From NCBI GenBank assembly GCA_009602725.1, contig WELB01000254.1, positions 26,575 to 57,162 on the forward strand: DNA of 30,588 bases, read 5' to 3'. Made by a program: the position numbers and the translations under genes. Origin of the DNA: Spirogloea muscicola (Eukaryota > Streptophyta > Zygnematophyceae > Spirogloeales > Spirogloeaceae). Shown in pieces: positions 9,076 through 18,450 of this stretch; positions within the stretch are counted from its first letter, which is position 1, and each line of letters opens with the position of its first letter. Under the pieces are notes generated by a model, which was not told the origin of the DNA, searched no databases, and saw only the letters and a program-made list of their open reading frames with translations.

Positions 9076-10330
9076 TTGAAACCTATCTTCCTTTGGCCGG
9101 TTCGAGGTCTCGCCGCAGTTGCCGCCATCGCCATCGCGGCTGTCGTTGTCACTGCCGCTGCCGCCGCCGCCGCTGATACACCAGCGGGCATCGAGCGCGC
9201 GTCTTGGACGTGCCAAGAAGGCACGGGCAGGCGTACTGGACCGGATCTTCTGCTAGAGAGCCTTCTACCGACGAACTCCATTGACCGGTACGTATTCCGG
9301 CTCATTGGCAAGGCACACTTGTTCTTGCTCGACTTGGCGCTCCAAACAAGAGAACAAGACACTTCATTGGTACCCCTGGACACAGGTCACAACCAATTTT
9401 GATATCTTGACGTTTTGCTGTACAGCTATAGTAAGGGATATCCGATGTAATTCGGAACAATATCAGGATTAAAACCGCAACTGGTGGCATCGACACTTCT
9501 GTTGGAGTCACGAAACGTCTTTGCGTGTTACTGTTAACACAATATCCAAGTCAGCGTACTTCTTTCTCAAGTGTATGCATGATAAGCCGAGCATATCTTG
9601 TGGGCACAAAAAGAACTTCTTTCCGTTTGGATTTGGTATGGACTATCATGCCGAAGAAGCATGATCTCGACCAGGATGGAGACTGTCAGGCACTCGTAGG
9701 GTGACATTGCCTCGGTTAAAGGGGTGCAATTAGAAAATCAGCTATTTGGTGTTGTTACACTGGACTCAGAGTAAAGATAACCAGTAGATCCAGAGGAGAC
9801 TTTCCCCAAGAAGGAGAGGGATGGACTGCAGCTTCAGAGGAGACTATCCCGGGGAAGGAGAAGGATGGGCCTGCAGATCTAGTGAGGAATCGTCTCGAAG
9901 GAAAACTACATGATGAATCATGCCTCCTCTGGTTGTCCAGGCATTAAAGAGAACCTTTGGACCTTGTTGCAGGTGACCAGCAACAGGCACGCCAGCCCTT
10001 AGGGTTATCAAGCAAGTACCAGAATCTGCTACTACCTCCATTGCGAGCTCTAGTAGGTGGCAGAAGGGCTCCGTTCCTGGCATCTAGTATTCATGCATCG
10101 AGTAGTGAGACCTTTATGTTTTGACCCGTGGTTGTTGAGCGGGTCAATCTGCTGTAGGTTATGTAGATCTTTAGATGTGCTTGCCTTTGTACCTGGCCAT
10201 TTGGCCTACATCTCTTTCTAATACACGGTCTTTCCATCGTTTAGAGCTACAGGTGGAGAGATGATATGAGCTGACAAAGGCGGCACGATTGTGTTTCCCT
10301 TCGGTGACTCATATTTGTGCGAAGGAAGAA
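9076..10330. other. Segment present only in DNMT unit copy 2
   Basis: About 1.25 kb separates the middle part from the methyltransferase part in copy 2; copy 1 has none of it. An alanine-rich frame (9076-9402, plus) starts in a GCC/GCT trinucleotide run and then reads SLLPTNSIDRYVFRLIGK, which I do not recognise. Two diverged 40-bp direct repeats (CAGAGGAGACT...GGATGG...CTGCAG) lie at about 9790-9880. A minus-strand frame at 9844-10083 is also unrecognised. It is either an insertion here or a deletion in copy 1. Confidence 0.4.
10150..10242. repeat. Dispersed repeat shared with 22915-22995
   Basis: Both places contain CTTCAGATGTGCTTTGCCTTTGTAC (with small differences), then TGGCCATTTGGCCTACATC and a nearby TACACGG. 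TTGGCCATTTGGCCTA includes the short palindrome GGCCATTTGGCC. The class of the repeat is unknown; the end of an LTR is possible. Confidence 0.5.
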
Positions 10331-10940
10331 TGGTCAGCGTCCATTATCACTGCCGCGATGGTCAACGTCAGCGTTGGACTTCAAAGCAGATCACGAAGTC
10401 GTAGGATTGGAGAGATTGGGACTTTCTAAACGGAATTGTCGAGTGTTTCGCTTTGCCTTCGGACGGCATTATTTCAGGGGTAGTTTTTGGTGGTACGGCC
10501 AATGGTACGCCTCAAAGCTGCGATGCAGAGCCACGTTAAATTAGCCCGATAATTTCAATTCGAGTAATGTTACAAAAAAGCGCAAGGCTGTGCAACATCA
10601 CCTTGACATCCTGCTCAAGCACTACTCCACTCTCGTCAAACCTTCTACTATTGCCAGTGGGACACGTTGCTCCCGCAGGACCATCGGGCAGCAGCACATC
10701 CCTGGACTCTTACACAACCTACCACCAGTGGACCTTGTTGTGGCCGGTTTCCCTTGTCAGGGTTTCAGCTCCGTGGGTAATGACATAGGATCCAGCCATC
10801 CCAACACCGCGCTGTTCAAGCCATTTATGAAAATTAAGCACGCAGTGCTTGCAAAGCAGAAGTTCAGTGAAGTACATCATCAAGAAAGTGGAACCTCGAG
10901 AATCAAATTGAAAAGCCAGCTTTCATTCCAGCTTTGATAT
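10331..10940 (+). pseudogene. C5 cytosine DNA methyltransferase remnant, copy 2
   Basis: Aligns with 1838-2400 of copy 1. The AdoMet-binding part (10440-10580) is broken into several frames. From 10590 one frame stays open for 115 codons: HLDILLKHYSTLVKPS, then PPVDLVVAGFPCQGFSS with the catalytic PCQ cysteine at 10755-10757, then NTALFKPFMKIKHAVLAKQ. Motif VI is damaged (ENV read as KKV). The sequence stops just after motif VI, where a minus-strand LINE tail abuts at about 10944, so motif VIII and the target-recognition region are missing. Copies 1 and 2 have independent damage, so neither is the direct parent of the other. Not functional. Confidence 0.75.
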
Positions 10941-10943
10941 TTT

Positions 10944-11165
10944 CCCAGAGGGGGCGATGGCTGCGAAAGGCCAGAATTGGACAACGTCCAAAGAGAAAAG
11001 CGCTAAAGTACACAGCTACGCAAGTTGCTATGACGCCGCGCACAGAAACCCAAATGGAGCAGTGGCTGTGAATGTAGAAGCAGCTCTGGGAGAGCGAGGG
11101 CTGTGAAACACCATCCCAGAAAGAGCAGACAAGGTCCAAGTCACAAAGCGTGTGTCAGACAGGAG
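10944..11165 (-). mobile_element. Two LINE 3' tail fragments
   Basis: The first reads GGGGGCGATGGCTGCGAAAGGCCAG (about 10950-10975) followed by GGACAACGTCCAAAG and AAGCGCTAAAG. The second reads GCGAGGGCTGTGAAACACCATCCCAGAAAG (about 11094-11125) followed by GACAAGGTCCAAGTC. Both are the minus-strand form of the hairpin and flank. Neither has a coding part. The first truncates methyltransferase copy 2. Confidence 0.6.
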
Positions 11166-11301
11166 AGCGAGTCCCGGTTAGGATGGCCGCACAACAGACC
11201 CCTGTCAGCAGCCCCACTTTGTGAAAAAGCGGCTGCTGAAAGCCAGCCAGATGCATACAGGTTCTCATGACGGAGCCACAGGCTAGGCAGCCAGGGCGCT
11301 C

Positions 11302-11640
11302 TTAGTAACCCCGTGCCAGTAGTAGGAAGTCAGATGAGCTGAGGGGAGGAAGAGCAACCCCGCTGCGTAAGCCAGAGGCTGCTGCAAGGGCGCGACCAGC
11401 GCGGTGGTGCAAATCAAGCGCTTTAGACCGCTGTAGGGATAGACAAACGCATGCGGTAGCAGGACACAAGACCCAAAGGCACCGAGCCACCGGGAAGGGC
11501 TGCCCCCTGTTCCCGGCGCCGCTGGGAAAGGAGAAAGATAAGCCGGAGAGGGGAACGACGCTTCCAGTAGAGGGCGATGGCTGTGAGAGGCCAGCTCAGA
11601 CAGAAAATTGAAAATTTGAACAAAGGTGCCAGAGAAAGCG
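11302..11640 (-). mobile_element. LINE C-terminal fragment plus an older LINE tail
   Basis: The frame ending at the stop 11302-11304 reads HHRAGRALAAASGL...SSSDFLLLARGY. A second frame upstream (to about 11520) supplies LVSCYRMRLS, so there is one frameshift inside the C-terminal region. At 11545-11640 a separate tail reads GACGCTTCCAGTAGAGGGCGATGGCTGTGAGAGGCCAGC. This tail preserves the uninterrupted form of the site into which the intact LINE at 23292-27400 inserted. Confidence 0.65.
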
Positions 11641-11754
11641 CTAAAGCACATCGTGTGGATCAAGTTGCACGGGCTCGCCCGGCCTACGGCCTGAGGTGGC
11701 AGCCAGGGTACGGCAGCACCATCGCACCCATCCCGCGCATAGGAAGGACGCTCC

Positions 11755-11960
11755 ATGTGTCCATTCCTTTGGGCTGGCCTCTTCCGGGCACTTTCTTTCT
11801 TCCAGACACCAGTTAAGCTGGCCGCTATTGCTTTTTAAGGACGCTCCCTTCGCTGACGGCGCCCATCGTCTGCATGGGCCGAGCTCGCCCGCGCAACTTC
11901 CGCCATGCTCCTCGGCTGGCCTCTCGCAGCCATCGCCCGCCTTTTCTATTAGTAGGACAT
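11755..11960 (+). mobile_element. Two LINE 3' tail fragments, plus strand
   Basis: The first reads CATTCCTTTGGGCTGGCCTCTTCCGGGCACTTTCTTTC (11762-11800). The second reads TCGGCTGGCCTCTCGCAGCCATCGCCCGCC (about 11912-11942). Coding parts are absent. Several small frames overlap here and none is convincing. Confidence 0.55.
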
Positions 11961-12059
11961 ACAACTGCTGTAAGGATATCACAACCAAACAATTTGTGCT
12001 AGTGAGCCAAGGTGATCGATGGAGGCATTTTCTCGTATTTTCTTCTCTCAGTTTCTGAT

Positions 12060-13165
12060 TCGCTAAGTTGCAGTTGCACTGATCTTATCTTAAAAACTGT
12101 GTACTTGAGAGGGCAACGACTTGTTCACACAGCGTTAACACCTCGAAAACTAGAGGCAGAGCGCTTTCCAGGTCGAGGAGATACACCGGGCGTTGAGGCG
12201 AGATGGCGTCAAGCTCCGGCTCCTCTACGGGCAACCGCCTGGCGGCAGTGACTTGGCCAGTCCACAAGCGTGTGCGACAGACGAGACAAGAAGGTGCCCG
12301 CGAAGCGGTGGCCTGCTCGTTTGACCATTGCTGAGCCCCGCCTGACCAAGCTGACAATGATGACTTCGCCAAGATTGGGGCTCAAGCTCGACAGCACTGC
12401 TGCATACTGGGCTCAAGGTCACATAGCCCCCCCAGAGAAGTCAAGGACACATTGGTTGGAATGGGGTCCTTTCTTATATCAAGGATGCCGATGCGGGTCA
12501 GAGCAGCCTCTGCGCACCATACGAAGCGAGGATAGAGGTAACTTGCAGTCGCCTCGTTGCACCTGCTTTGCAGAGCCTCAATTCGGCCATCTTGGAGTCG
12601 ACGCCTCCAGCAGAATGCTGCAGAAAGCAGACATCGGCCTGCTGCCGGGATTCTGCAGTGCACTGACGCGCCTCTGACTGCTGTCTACTGAGACGGGCTA
12701 GACTCTTGCGCCGGACCATTCGCCCCCGGCTGACACCACCGCAATCTGATAGCACAGGTGAAGCTGCATGTCTGATCATCTGGTCCGTTCCAAGCTGGTA
12801 GATCTGTCGCAAGGGAACAGGGAAATACAACGAGCCACTCGCCTGCCCCCTGCTTTTGCCGCAGGGCGGAAGATAGCCCTTCCTCAGCGCAGCACCAGGC
12901 AGCCGCTAAACCCCACAGGCCTACTGGCGCTCACTACCCTTTCTGGAGCCTCTAACGTAGATGCAATGGTCTCTTAGGAGCTGAGGTTGTGGACGTTTCC
13001 AATCATTAGCCACGGGATCCAATGATCTTGGCGCCTTTGAGCTTTTCCACGCAGCCTCAGAATTTCTTATAACGTGCTTGGCTATGGATGCTTTTGCAGG
13101 CCCTCAGACCTGACCGGGCCTCTGCTCATCGTGTGGGACCCTTTTGGTTGCCCAGCAGCAGCAAA
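12060..13165. other. Unrecognised stretch, no supported gene
   Basis: No frame exceeds about 135 codons. The two longest on opposite strands (12270-12677 plus, 12498-12830 minus) overlap each other and match no family I recognise. A plus-strand frame beginning ATGGCGTCAAGCTCCGGC near 12203 runs about 45 codons (MASSSGSSTGNRLAAVTWPV) before a stop. It may be a decayed gene fragment. No hairpin LINE tail was seen inside it. Confidence 0.3.
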
Positions 13166-13169
13166 TCAG

Positions 13170-13680
13170 CCAGTGCTTTGTTCATAATTCTTGCCTTCTT
13201 CATTACGCGGTCAAGATGAGGATGCCCACCTTCGGGCTTGCAACAGATCATGTGACGCAATCAGCAACTTGCCAACTAGCTAATGTTGAAGGACATGTGA
13301 ACCCAGAAGCCTTTGTTCTGCAAAACGTATTACGGCTGATGTTCCAATAATGTGGGCCAGGATGAAAAACCTCATTGTGGGCCCGGATGAACATCCTCAA
13401 TCACTTGTTTCTAGTATTTCCAACTGTTATAACCCAGGAAAAATCTGCTAAGACTCCTCAGCACATGACAGCACATTTACAATTTATCTTGTTTACAATT
13501 GATCTTGCAGGGTGAGTACGCAGTTTCAAAATGTCAAGGATGAAATGAAGGCGCATCATCCTAAAAGCAAACTTGTGAAGATCTGTCCAAGCGAATACTG
13601 AGCAAAGCTAGCATTCGTCACCAGGAAGCCAACCGATGCTTAGTATGTTCTCGACTAAACAGAGAGAGAGAGAGAGAGGC
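13170..13680. repeat. Downstream flank of the neprosin pseudogene (segmental duplicate)
   Basis: Aligns in order with 3590-4045 next to the complete neprosin gene, ending at ACAGAGAGAGAGAGAGAGAGG (13659-13679). The two blocks differ by many substitutions and small indels, so the duplication is not recent. No gene is visible. Confidence 0.65.
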
Positions 13681-13824
13681 GCTCCCCTTTGTGTTGAATA
13701 TAGAAATATGGTGAATCAGTGGGTTGGTAGAATCACCCATTCCGCTCAGTCTGCTAGGCCGATGAGAGTCTCCCTAGATAAGGGAGGCCCCGGCAGATGA
13801 CAGGATAGGCCCGAACGATCTCGT

Positions 13825-14060
13825 GGCTCTGAGTGCGGCTAGGCGGCGCTGTGTGCGCGGCGGCTCTGAGTGCGGCTAGGCGGCGCTGTGTGCGCGGCGG
13901 CTTTGTATGCGGCGAGGCGGCGCTGTGTGCGCGGCGGCTCTGTGTGCGGTAAGGCGGTGCTGCGTGCTTGCCAGCTCTGTGTGCGGCCAGGTGAGCTGAG
14001 TGCTCATCGGCTCTGTGTGCGGCCAGGTGGAGCTGAGTGCTCATCGGCTCTGTAGTGTAA
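13825..14060. repeat. 37-bp minisatellite, about six units
   Basis: Units begin with GGCTCTGNGTGCGG at 13825, 13862, 13899, 13936, 13973, 14009 and 14046 (last partial), so the period is 37, 37, 37, 37, 36 and 37. The first three are close to identical and the later ones diverge toward GGCCAGGTGGAGCTGAGTGCTCATC. A 37-bp period is not a multiple of three, so the open frames across it on both strands are by-products. It lies in DNA that separates the duplicated flank from the pseudogene. Confidence 0.85.
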
Positions 14061-14279
14061 TCAGGCAAGTCTTTGTGTTACTCTGAATACTTTGTGATCA
14101 TGAGTGCGTCTGCGTCTGCGCCCACATCTGCGCCAAGACGAGGACGGTCTGCCGGTCCTCCCACATCGAGACAGGAAGTGATGGCTGTAAGACATGAAGA
14201 ACAGGTACAGGTTGAACGTGGAAGACAAGGGCACACAGAGCAAGAAAACTTTCACTTTGGAAGGGCACTTTCGTTCATT

Positions 14280-14570
14280 TAAAGAGTCGCGGGCTGTGAA
14301 AGCCAGCCCAGAAAGAATGAACAAGGTTCAAACGGTCGAGAGAGAAAGCTGGTGCGCATGACATGGATGGGTGGCCAATTCACCAAATCATTTCAAGTAG
14401 AAACTAGAGCGAACGGTGGGATACAATGGACGAAGCTATAAGGTGGCTAAATAAGGTGGCTAAAGTATCAGTGTGACATTAGTCTCCGCGGGTGAGCACA
14501 TAACAACTTTGAGCCGATTGGCTAACTTGGGGAGTCGGAGCACCGCCACGGAACCAGAGTATATGTATAA
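14280..14570 (-). mobile_element. LINE family B 3' end
   Basis: It starts with the hairpin GGGCTGTGAAAGCCAGCCC (14290-14308), then AACAAGGTTCAAACGG and GGTGCGCATGACATGG. It ends with TCTCCGCGGGTGAGCACA...CTAACTTGGGGAG, the antisense of the family B C-terminus (LTRG, then QVS). About 30 codons survive. It separates the minisatellite from the pseudogene. Confidence 0.6.
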
Positions 14571-14592
14571 TTACTATCTCCCTGTTGGAAGA

Positions 14593-15542
14593 TTAGGGAG
14601 AGTTGGTATCTCTAGAAGCAAAGGAGCTGTATTCAATGCCGCCAAAGAAGAAGTAAAACTCCCAGCTGCCAGGGCTGAAGCCCACCGAAATGCTATAACA
14701 GTTGCTGTTGGTGACAATGGTTGCCAGCTGGTTGTTGGTGTTGGAAAGCGTGTTGGAAGCAGTCACGTACTGCAAGTTGCGAACATAGGCAGCGTAACTG
14801 TAACCCTTTGATGCATATCATCCTGATCCCATGTAAGTACCGGTATGCCTGCCGTTGTGCTCATTGTTCACAATCTCGCCACCCCATTGCACAGAAGTTG
14901 CAAAGCTGTTTAGGTGATTGAAGAGCCAGTACGGCCAATAACCGGCCCACTGGCCCTGATACTGAAGCCACCAGTGCTGGCTACCAGGGTCCTGCACATC
15001 GAGAGAACTCACTTCAATTGAACTGAAGACTTGTATGGGGCAGCCCTTTCAGAAGTCCGAAATTGGCTGCGATGCAACACACAGCACTTGTATGAAGCCT
15101 AGAGGCACAAAGCTATGCGATCTCAGCGGCAACAAATGGGACTTCCATTTGTACCTTGAAGACCAGTACAGTGGATTCGTACTGGGTACCTCCCCAGCCC
15201 GACACAGGTGAGACTTTGCCACCAAGATACACTTCGTTGTTTGTCTGAATGAATCCGCTGCAGTCTAGATTGTAGCAGCCAGTGGTCTTGTAGGCATCCC
15301 TCTGCGCACACATTGCAGCAGCAGTAAGCTCGGTATAAACTTAGCCAATGCAGCCCACAAATACAGCACAAGTGCACTTAAGCGATTCGTGAATATAAAT
15401 TTGTGAAGTCATCTAACATCAATGAGCAATGCTGCTCTTTGGTAGTTTGCTGTTGGCGGTGATAAGGGCAGAGCGATGCAGGACTTACAGTCCAATAAAT
15501 GGAGAGACGAAAACTATGATCTCCGCACTTGTTGGGGTAGAG
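14593..15542 (-). pseudogene. Neprosin pseudogene, last three exons only
   Basis: Exons homologous to 7, 8 and 9 of the complete gene lie at 15542-15489 (54 nt), 15301-15155 (147 nt) and 14991-14593, with the same splice phases and GT-AG ends. Conserved parts include YPNK, TGCYNLDCSGF, WWLQY and WGGE. Two lesions are visible. The Trp of GSGWYAS is TGA (14818-14820). One base is lost near the end, so the usual ICP-stop is read as FAS and runs on to TAA at 14593. Exons 1-6, including the one with the first presumed catalytic glutamate, are absent between 15543 and 16200, where LINE tails sit instead. Confidence 0.85.
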
Positions 15543-15654
15543 CTGCCAAAGATTCGAGAGAAAGCATGTCAGCGCTCTCAAGCACTAGCTCAGTTGTCGT
15601 TGCTGCACTTCACTCACTGTCGTTGCCGTATTGTGTTGCCTTACATTGAAAGCA

Positions 15655-15944
15655 GCTGTTCTTTCTTTCTGGCCCCCTTCTCGTCCTTTGTTGATTCTTT
15701 TTTGGGCTGGCTTTTCCAGCCCCTATTCTCAATGGGCGAGCACTTTCTTTTCTCCAGGGGACCCACTTCCAGAAGCCTAGCATCTCTGATCTGCGGCTGC
15801 TTAGCAGGGGTTACTGAGTGTTTCGTAGCTGCTTTGTTTCTTTGTGTGCTTGTTTTCCTAAGCGCTTCCCCTGGCCCCCTTCTCATAATCTGTTCATTCT
15901 TTTTGGGCTGGCTTTTCCAGCCCCTATCCTCAATGGGCGAGCAC
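15655..15944 (+). mobile_element. Two LINE family A 3' ends in tandem
   Basis: The first is a bare 3' untranslated region with a perfect 7-bp hairpin (GGGCTGG 15704-15710, loop CTTTT, CCAGCCC 15716-15722), ending GCGAGCACTTTCT. The second begins at about 15759 with GGGACCCACTTCCAG. It encodes SLICGCLAG in one frame but, in the element's frame, ISDLRLLSRGY with stop TGA 15815-15817, then its own hairpin (15903-15922). Both match the intact LINE closely, so these are fairly young insertions. Confidence 0.8.
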
Positions 15945-15976
15945 GAGAAAGAAAGAGAGCACTCTCTTTCTTTCTC
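15945..15976. repeat. Perfect 15-bp inverted repeat at a LINE 3' terminus
   Basis: GAGAAAGAAAGAGAG (15945-15959) and CTCTCTTTCTTTCTC (15962-15976) are exact reverse complements separated by CA. The right arm resembles the normal LINE tail (GCAC then TTTCTTCTTTC), so the left arm looks like a fold-back copy of it. Confidence 0.85.
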
Positions 15977-16044
15977 CCAGGGTGGGGCCCCTTGCCTTGG
16001 CTGCTGCTCCCTGGTCGGCAGGCTCCGGGCATCGGCAGCTTTCC

Positions 16045-16200
16045 GGGTGGATACTGAGCAGCCATCTGCATCTCCCTCTGCACCGTCTTGCACTTTGTAG
16101 TGTAGTCCTTTTTCAGCACCTCTTTCTTTGGCTTTGAACATTGTCCATTCTTTTTGGGTTGGCTTTGCCAGCCCCTCTTCTCAATGGGCGAGCACCTTCT
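16045..16200 (+). mobile_element. LINE family C 3' untranslated fragment
   Basis: It begins GGATACTGAGCAGCCATCTGCATC (the GGATAC-TGA end of the reading frame) and runs through GTAGTGTAGTCCTTTTTC to the hairpin GGGTTGGCTTTGCCAGCCC (about 16157-16175) and GGGCGAGCACC. It matches the antisense of 490-757. It abuts the orphan neprosin promoter. Confidence 0.75.
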
Positions 16201-16500
16201 TCTTTCCGGGTGGGGTTCCCCGGCGCCACCTCGACGCCGCCGGCCCCTGCACGGCCCGCCACGCGGCGGTTTTTACGTGCCCGGCGGAAAATCTCCTCAG
16301 CCTCTGATTGGCTATAACTGGAACGCGCTCCGGCACGCGCAGTCGTGTGACCCCCTTACCCCCCCCGAGTCTTACCGTGGCTCGCACGTGTGCACTCATA
16401 TGCATGGCTGACCTTCGTTGACCGCAAACCCCCCCCCCCGCTCGTGCTGTGGTCGCACTTCTCACTCCATCGACAACCCACTGGCTTGGCTCACCTGGAA
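16201..16500 (-). promoter_or_regulatory. Orphan neprosin promoter (copy 2)
   Basis: Its reverse complement aligns with 29970-30275 upstream of the right-edge neprosin gene. Shared words include CCGGCGCC, GCCGCCGGCCCCT, GCCCGGCGGA, CTGATTGGCT, GGCTCGCACGTGTG, TCGCACTTCTCAC and ACTNGCTTGGCTCACC. It holds an inverted CCAAT box (ATTGG 16307-16311) and a CACGTG box (16385-16390). It points toward the pseudogene at 15542-14593, 650 bp away, but the leader and exons 1-6 are gone. Whether it still fires is unknown. Confidence 0.75.
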
Positions 16501-16509
16501 AAAGAACAG

Positions 16510-16805
16510 CTCTTCCAAATTGACAGCAGTGGCTGTAAGAGGCCAGCCCGAAGAAGCGGACAAGGTCCTAAAGGGCTGGATGGCTTCAAAAGCAAGATAC
16601 TAATCTCTAAAGACGTCAGCAAGCGGGCTCTCAGTGACCTTTGGTTAGCAAGTGCAAGTCGGAATAGCTAGAGGGAGAAAGACGTGGCCCTGACGGAACC
16701 CGGAGGCCGCATCCAAGGCGCGGCTTGCACGCAAGTGGACGGCAAAGGCAAGGGACCTCTTCAGGGAGATGGCCAGGCGCATCCTGAGCACTGGAGCACT
16801 TGAGC
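16510..16805 (-). mobile_element. LINE 3' tail and LINE C-terminal fragment
   Basis: A hairpin tail reads CAGTGGCTGTAAGAGGCCAGCCCGAAGAA (about 16525-16555). Further right, the minus-strand frame to 16800 reads LRMRLAISLKRSLAFAVHLRASRALDAASGF. After a frameshift it ends YSDLHLLTKGH with stop TGA at 16631-16633. This is family D-like, because the plus-strand copy at 21585-21636 ends SYSDLHLLTRGY. Confidence 0.65.
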
Positions 16806-17190
16806 GCCCTGTCTGCCTAGCCTGTGGCTCCGCTAATATACTCATGAACACCCTCTGTATGCACCTGGCTGACAAATTCACCCGCTATTCTAAGTCTCAG
16901 CAGCCTCAATCTCCTGATAGAAACACCCTAGACCGGCCTACCACTCATTTATCACTATTGATGGTGTATCACTGATGGAAGTCATTATGTCGATTTGGGC
17001 ATTCATCACCGTCGCGCGCCAGGGTTCCAGGTTGCGCCTTCGTCGCCCTCCCGAGCCGTTATACAGATTTGCGCTATGTTCAATGTCGCATGTTGTCCTT
17101 CACCCGACTGGAGAGGTGGCTAGCCTCCCCAGCACCTTCCAGCTATCTATCCTATGGTCCCATCCATCCCACCCATGTATCTATCTTCGG
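16806..17190. other. Stretch without recognisable feature
   Basis: Short frames only. I see no splice-supported exon, hairpin tail or repeat from elsewhere in the window. Confidence 0.4.
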
Positions 17191-17735
17191 ACCTTGTCAA
17201 GCTTTTCGGACTGGCTTTTCACAGCCCTCGCCCTCCTTAGGAGAGCCTGTTCCTATCCCATGCTTTCGGTGTTCCAGCCTCGTGACTTTGCTACACATAG
17301 CCCCCTAAGGAAAGCTTCTTCTCTCATTCCATCGCCCTTCCCTTTTCCATGCGCCGCCGTGAGCTTGGGCGGGTGTGCTTTAGCGCTTTTCTGGCCCCTT
17401 CGAAGTATGGTCGTTTTTTCTATTTGGAAGAGCTGTTATCTCTTGGGCTGGTCGACCACGGCCATCGCCCTCTACTCCAGAATCGTCTTTCTTCTTGGGC
17501 GTCGTGTCTTGCTTCTTTTTTCCGCCAATGCCGTGGGGAGCTAGAGCCGGTGGACTTCCGTGGAGCAGGCTCGCTCGAGCAGGTGTATCGCATGCGCTTC
17601 TGTTGCGCTGCAGAGGTCCATGGCTCGCGCGCTGCACCTATGTGCCAGTCGTGCCCTGGCTGCAGCCTCTGGCCCTCGCTAGGGGACCCGCTACCAGGAG
17701 ACCAGTATGTCTGGACTGCCGCCGTAACGTCCCCA
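17191..17735 (+). mobile_element. LINE tails and C-terminal fragment, plus strand
   Basis: Degraded hairpins lie at about 17210-17235 (GGACTGGCTTTTCACAGCCC) and 17438-17470 (GGGCTGGTCGACCACGGCCATCGCCC). From about 17540 the frame reads EPVDFRGAGSLEQVYRMRF, then after a frameshift ALQRSMARALHL and RALAAASG. This matches residues 1235-1276 of the intact LINE. The terminal RGY is not present. It ends against the TIR element copy at 17740. Confidence 0.65.
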
Positions 17736-17739
17736 GGTC

Positions 17740-18450
17740 TGTGAGCGTTAAACAGTGTTGTTAATGCATACATGGTGTTAGATCCGTGCGGGACAGTACG
17801 AAACGCCCTGGCGCTCGTGCTGTTATCATACCGTCCAGGCTCGTCCGGGTGGCCTCGCATGCTCCCGGCATGCTCGCCCCAGACATGCTCGGCGGCATGC
17901 GTGGGCCGGACGCCCCCGGCGGCATGTTCGGCCGCGGCCATGCTCGGCCATGCCTGGCCTCGGTCATGCTTGGCGGCATGCTCTGCCGCGGCCATGCTCG
18001 GCGCCATGGCGGCTGCTGGAGACAGCTCGTGTTCCCCTCGTCAGGCACGCTCCTCGCGGTCGAGCCTTGAGGCGACCCCCAACACCCTGGAGGGAGGGTG
18101 GCTCGGAGAGGCACCATTGAATGGACCAGAGAGAGACCCGAGCGGAGGTCGGGACTATATGAAGCTCTGAGAGGCGCAGCCTTGCGGCTGCCTGCTACTG
18201 TAGACCGCTGCCCCGCGCGGCTCGTTGCCAGCTCTGCTGTGGAGACCTTGGCGGCGCTCCGCTAGGGGCAAGACAGCCAAGCGCGTGCCCAGGAGGTGGA
18301 GCTGCCGCCTGGCGGCAGCGCCACAGGGCAAGTCTTCCGCTGTGTTGGAGTGCTTCCTCATGGCGGGTGGTTGACCCTTAGTCCCCAAGCACTCAATCCC
18401 AAGAAGGAAGCACTTGGCTTTTACCTGGCTGTTAGGGACCGAACGCTACA
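17740..18450 (-). mobile_element. Second copy of the TGT...ACA element
   Basis: On the minus strand it starts TGTAGCGTTCGG (18450) and ends CGCTCACA (17740), and it aligns through with 8174-8869. The same GCCGCGGCCATGCTCGGC minisatellite sits inside (about 17920-18010) and the block CACAGGGCAAGTCTTCCGCTG is shared. No target duplication is visible (AGGTC on one side, CCTTG on the other). The plus strand has a 59-codon run starting MELPPGGSATGQVFRC with LPHGGW and QALNPKKEA. Similarity across copies there suggests an old coding sequence. Confidence 0.7.

Noticed and set aside
9090-9120. tRNA-like GGTTCGAGGTC
   Set aside because: No matching acceptor, D-arm or anticodon arm around it.
13825-14060. 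CRISPR-like array of regular 37-bp units
   Set aside because: The units abut with no unique spacers, the host is eukaryotic, and divergence runs along the array. It is a minisatellite.
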